Assembly: GCA_043806315.1 (NCBI GenBank)
Contig: JAZDHF010000271.1
Coordinates: 1-15,686 of the forward strand
Direction: 5' to 3'
DNA from: SBAX01 sp043806315
Lineage (GTDB): Bacteria > Planctomycetota > Phycisphaerae > UBA1845
DNA: 15,686 bases
Below the pieces are notes generated by a model. That model searched no databases and was not told the DNA's origin. It saw only the letters and a program-made list of their open reading frames with translations. A program made the translations under genes and the position numbers. Shown here one piece after another: positions 14,079-15,686 of this stretch (position 1 is the first letter of the stretch; every line of letters begins with the position of its first letter).

Positions 14079-15312
14079 CGGTCAGCGCGATCGGGCGAGA
14101 ATTCCCTTGTCCGTCCTTGTCGCGCGACGACGGATTGTACGGCACCGACCACGGCTCGCCCTCGACGCTCCAGGTGTTATCGTCACGGAGGACGCGGCGA
14201 TACAGCGAATCGCGTTCGGTGGGCGTGCAACCGGCCTCACGAATCAGCCGTTGGAGGCGGTCGACGGTCAACTCCTGGTGGGTTGTGCCGCCGCCCTCGC
14301 GTTTGGTGATGTCGTAATAGACGACCGTGCCGTCGACGTCGTCCACCCCCCAGTTCAGCGAGACCTGGGCGAGCTTGGGCGTCTGCATGATCCAGAAGGC
14401 CTTGATGTGGGGGATGTTGGGGCACATGAGCCGGGCGAGCGCCAAGGTCTTGAGGTCGTCCAACCCGCTCGGACCTGGCAGATGAGACAATGCGCTGCCG
14501 TCGGGAACGAACGAGAGCGGGATCACGCAGTTGAAATGGGCCTTGCGTGATCGCAAACTCGCCTCCTGGTGTTCACGCAGCTTGATGAGGTGCTTGATTC
14601 GCTCCGCCGGCGTTTCCACGTGGCCGTAGAGCATCGTGGCGTTGGTGAAGGTGCCAAGTTCATGGGCCGTCCGGTGGACCTCGAACCACTCGGCCTCGCC
14701 GACCTTGGTCTTGAAGGCTTCATCGTGCACACGGTCGTCGAAGATTTCCGCGCCGCCGCCGGGCATACTGTCGAGTCCGGCCTCGCGCAAACGCACCAAT
14801 ACGTCCGAAATCGTCAGTCGCGGCTTGGCGATGCGCGTGAAATGGATGATCTCGATCGCCGTGAACGCCTTGATGTGCAGATGGGGACAGGCCTCGCGGA
14901 TCGCCCGGCACATGTCGGTGTAATAGGAGAAGGGAAGTTTCGGATGCAACCCGCCGACGATGTGGACCTCCGTCGCCCCGCGGGCGTACGCCGCCCAGGC
15001 CCGGGCCGCGATCTCCTCGATCGAAAGTTCGTACCCGCCGTCGTCCCCGTTCGACGGTTGCTTGGGGTACGGTCGATAGAACGAGCAGAACTTGCACCGC
15101 AGGATGCAGTAGTTCGAGTAGTTGATGTGCAGGTTGACGTTGTAGTACGCCCGCCGGCCATGGAGTCGCTCACGGACCGAGTTGGCCAACTCGCCGAGAG
15201 TGAAAATGTCCGACGATTCGTAAAGGCGAATTCCCTGCTCCAGCGAAAGAGGCTCGCCCGCCTTGATGCGAGATTTTGCGTCCTCGAATGAATCCGCCGT
15301 ACGCGCGATCAT
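14068..15312 (-). CDS. mqnE: Aminofutalosine synthase (radical SAM, menaquinone biosynthesis)
   Basis: MqnE is a radical SAM enzyme of the futalosine route to menaquinone: it joins SAM's adenosyl group to the MqnA product to give aminofutalosine. The radical SAM triplet is C69-x3-C73-x2-C76 (CILRCKFCSF), preceded by NVNLHINYSN. Further MqnE-type blocks are EVHIVGGLHP, MPGGGAEIFDDRV, EVHRTAHELGTFTNATMLYG, HVETPAERI, PGPSGLDDLKTLALARLM, NIPHIKAFWIM and NWGVDDVDGTVVY. The HVETPAERI and DVDGTVVY blocks separate it from MqnC. I place the start at ATG 15312 (414 residues), which fits the family and has GGAAAG upstream. ATG 15411 would add 33 unusual residues, has no ribosome binding site and overlaps the small gene upstream. 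The last ~20 residues are a polar tail ending inside a palindromic repeat. Confidence 0.9.
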   Translation of the reverse strand: MIARTADSFEDAKSRIKAGEPLSLEQGIRLYESSDIFTLGELANSVRERLHGRRAYYNVNLHINYSNYCILRCKFCSFYRPYPKQPSNGDDGGYELSIEEIAARAWAAYARGATEVHIVGGLHPKLPFSYYTDMCRAIREACPHLHIKAFTAIEIIHFTRIAKPRLTISDVLVRLREAGLDSMPGGGAEIFDDRVHDEAFKTKVGEAEWFEVHRTAHELGTFTNATMLYGHVETPAERIKHLIKLREHQEASLRSRKAHFNCVIPLSFVPDGSALSHLPGPSGLDDLKTLALARLMCPNIPHIKAFWIMQTPKLAQVSLNWGVDDVDGTVVYYDITKREGGGTTHQELTVDRLQRLIREAGCTPTERDSLYRRVLRDDNTWSVEGEPWSVPYNPSSRDKDGQGNSRPIALTVSC

Positions 15313-15379
15313 ATTGCTTTCCGCCTGGTCGACGAAGGGATTATAGGCGGCCGGGCGTGCGATCCAAGCCAACGAGTTT

Positions 15380-15544
15380 TCAGGAATCCTGACGCTGCGA
15401 CGGGGCGGCATCGAGGTTGCCGGAGGCGGGCGGTTGCAGGCCTGCGATCATGTCCTCCAGCGTACGAAGCTCCGCGGGTTCGGTGACGACCGAGCCGCTC
15501 TTGACGATCTGCAGCAGTCGCGCCGCTTCGTGAGAGAGGGGCAT
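15380..15544 (-). CDS. Probable small protein (54 residues) upstream of mqnE
   Basis: ATG 15544 on the minus strand opens 54 codons ending in TGA at 15380. The product begins MPLSHEAARLLQIVKSGSVV and continues TEPAELRTLEDMIAGL, an amphipathic helical pattern with an ordinary soluble composition, then a polar tail. GGTGAGG lies about 4 bases before the start. It ends 67 bases before the mqnE start I prefer. I do not recognise the family. A chance frame is possible, because GC-rich DNA is full of them; the position, ribosome binding site and sensible composition are the support. Confidence 0.4.
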   Translation of the reverse strand: MPLSHEAARLLQIVKSGSVVTEPAELRTLEDMIAGLQPPASGNLDAAPSQRQDS

Positions 15545-15581
15545 AAAGCCTCACCCTTACCCATAACTTTTGGAGTTTCTG

Positions 15582-15595
15582 CGGTCCGGGGACCG
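15582..15595. promoter_or_regulatory. Palindrome in the divergent intergenic region
   Basis: CGGTCC-GG-GGACCG is a perfect 6-bp inverted repeat with a 2-base centre. It lies between the minus-strand small gene/mqnE unit (start 15544) and the plus-strand gene at 15659, where a shared operator would be expected. A regulator cannot be named. Confidence 0.3.
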
Positions 15596-15645
15596 AATAA
15601 AGAATGTCGCTGTTCGCGCGAACGAGCTGTGAAGGAGTTCTGAAC

Positions 15646-15652
15646 AGGAGGT
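15646..15652 (+). promoter_or_regulatory. Strong ribosome binding site of the gene at the window end
   Basis: AGGAGGT, a full match to the anti-Shine-Dalgarno core, ends 6 bases before ATG 15659. Confidence 0.7.
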
Positions 15653-15658
15653 TCACCG

Positions 15659-15686
15659 ATGACGGAGATTCTGCGCGCAGCGGATT
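15659..15686 (+). CDS. Start of a gene running off the window; product unknown
   Basis: ATG 15659 with AGGAGGT at ideal spacing opens a frame reading MTEILRAAD to the window edge. Nine residues do not allow a family call. It is transcribed away from the small gene and mqnE, so the ~115 bases between probably hold divergent promoters. Confidence 0.55.

Noticed and set aside
1..15686. CRISPR arrays, tRNA or rRNA genes, complete insertion sequences
   Set aside because: I looked for regularly spaced repeats, tRNA-like clover patterns and transposase motifs and saw none; a tRNA or ncRNA search tool would be more sensitive.

Overview
The window looks like a chromosomal piece of a GC-rich bacterium, most likely a Planctomycetota member. 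The hints are the Cys-rich repeats of the CNGAETC type in front of c-type hemes, a DUF6599/DUF362 pair, futalosine-pathway menaquinone synthesis, and a tyrosine recombinase remnant of a kind common in that phylum. This is inference from protein character only; no rRNA or other marker gene is present.

Region 1 (2-7569, + strand) is a coherent periplasmic formate-oxidation and electron-transfer locus. It opens with the 3' half of a formate dehydrogenase catalytic subunit (fdhA). This is followed by a Desulfovibrio-type soluble three-cluster beta subunit (fdhB), the accessory protein fdhE, and a putative lipoprotein joining a Cys-rich domain to a tetraheme cytochrome. After a 313-base gap with a possible promoter comes a membrane module: a Tat-exported HybA-like four-cluster Fe-S protein, an NrfD/HybB-type membrane protein, and a cytochrome with 13 CxxCH sites whose start overlaps the previous stop codon. 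FdhB has no membrane anchor, so the simplest model is formate -> FdhAB -> tetraheme cytochrome -> multiheme cytochrome/Fe-S/NrfD complex -> menaquinone. This is analogous to FdhAB-c3-Qrc or Hmc chains in sulfate reducers, with all parts encoded together.

Region 2 (7570-9294) is accessory and decayed. It holds a minus-strand fragment of a nitrilase-like hydrolase and a tyrosine recombinase broken into three reading frames. The recombinase start is preceded by a hairpin that encloses its ribosome binding site.

Region 3 (9295-11599, + strand) carries a DUF6599 protein and a Tat-exported DUF362 protein, probably one operon of unknown function, then a 3' fragment of a radical SAM gene. Region 4 (11600-13200) has a GNAT-family acetyltransferase flanked by gene-poor stretches.

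Region 5 (13201-15544, - strand) has an MgtC/SapB membrane protein, a block of palindromic repeats that runs into the end of the next gene, aminofutalosine synthase mqnE (menaquinone synthesis), and a probable 54-residue small gene. A divergent + strand gene with a strong ribosome binding site begins at 15659 and runs off the window.
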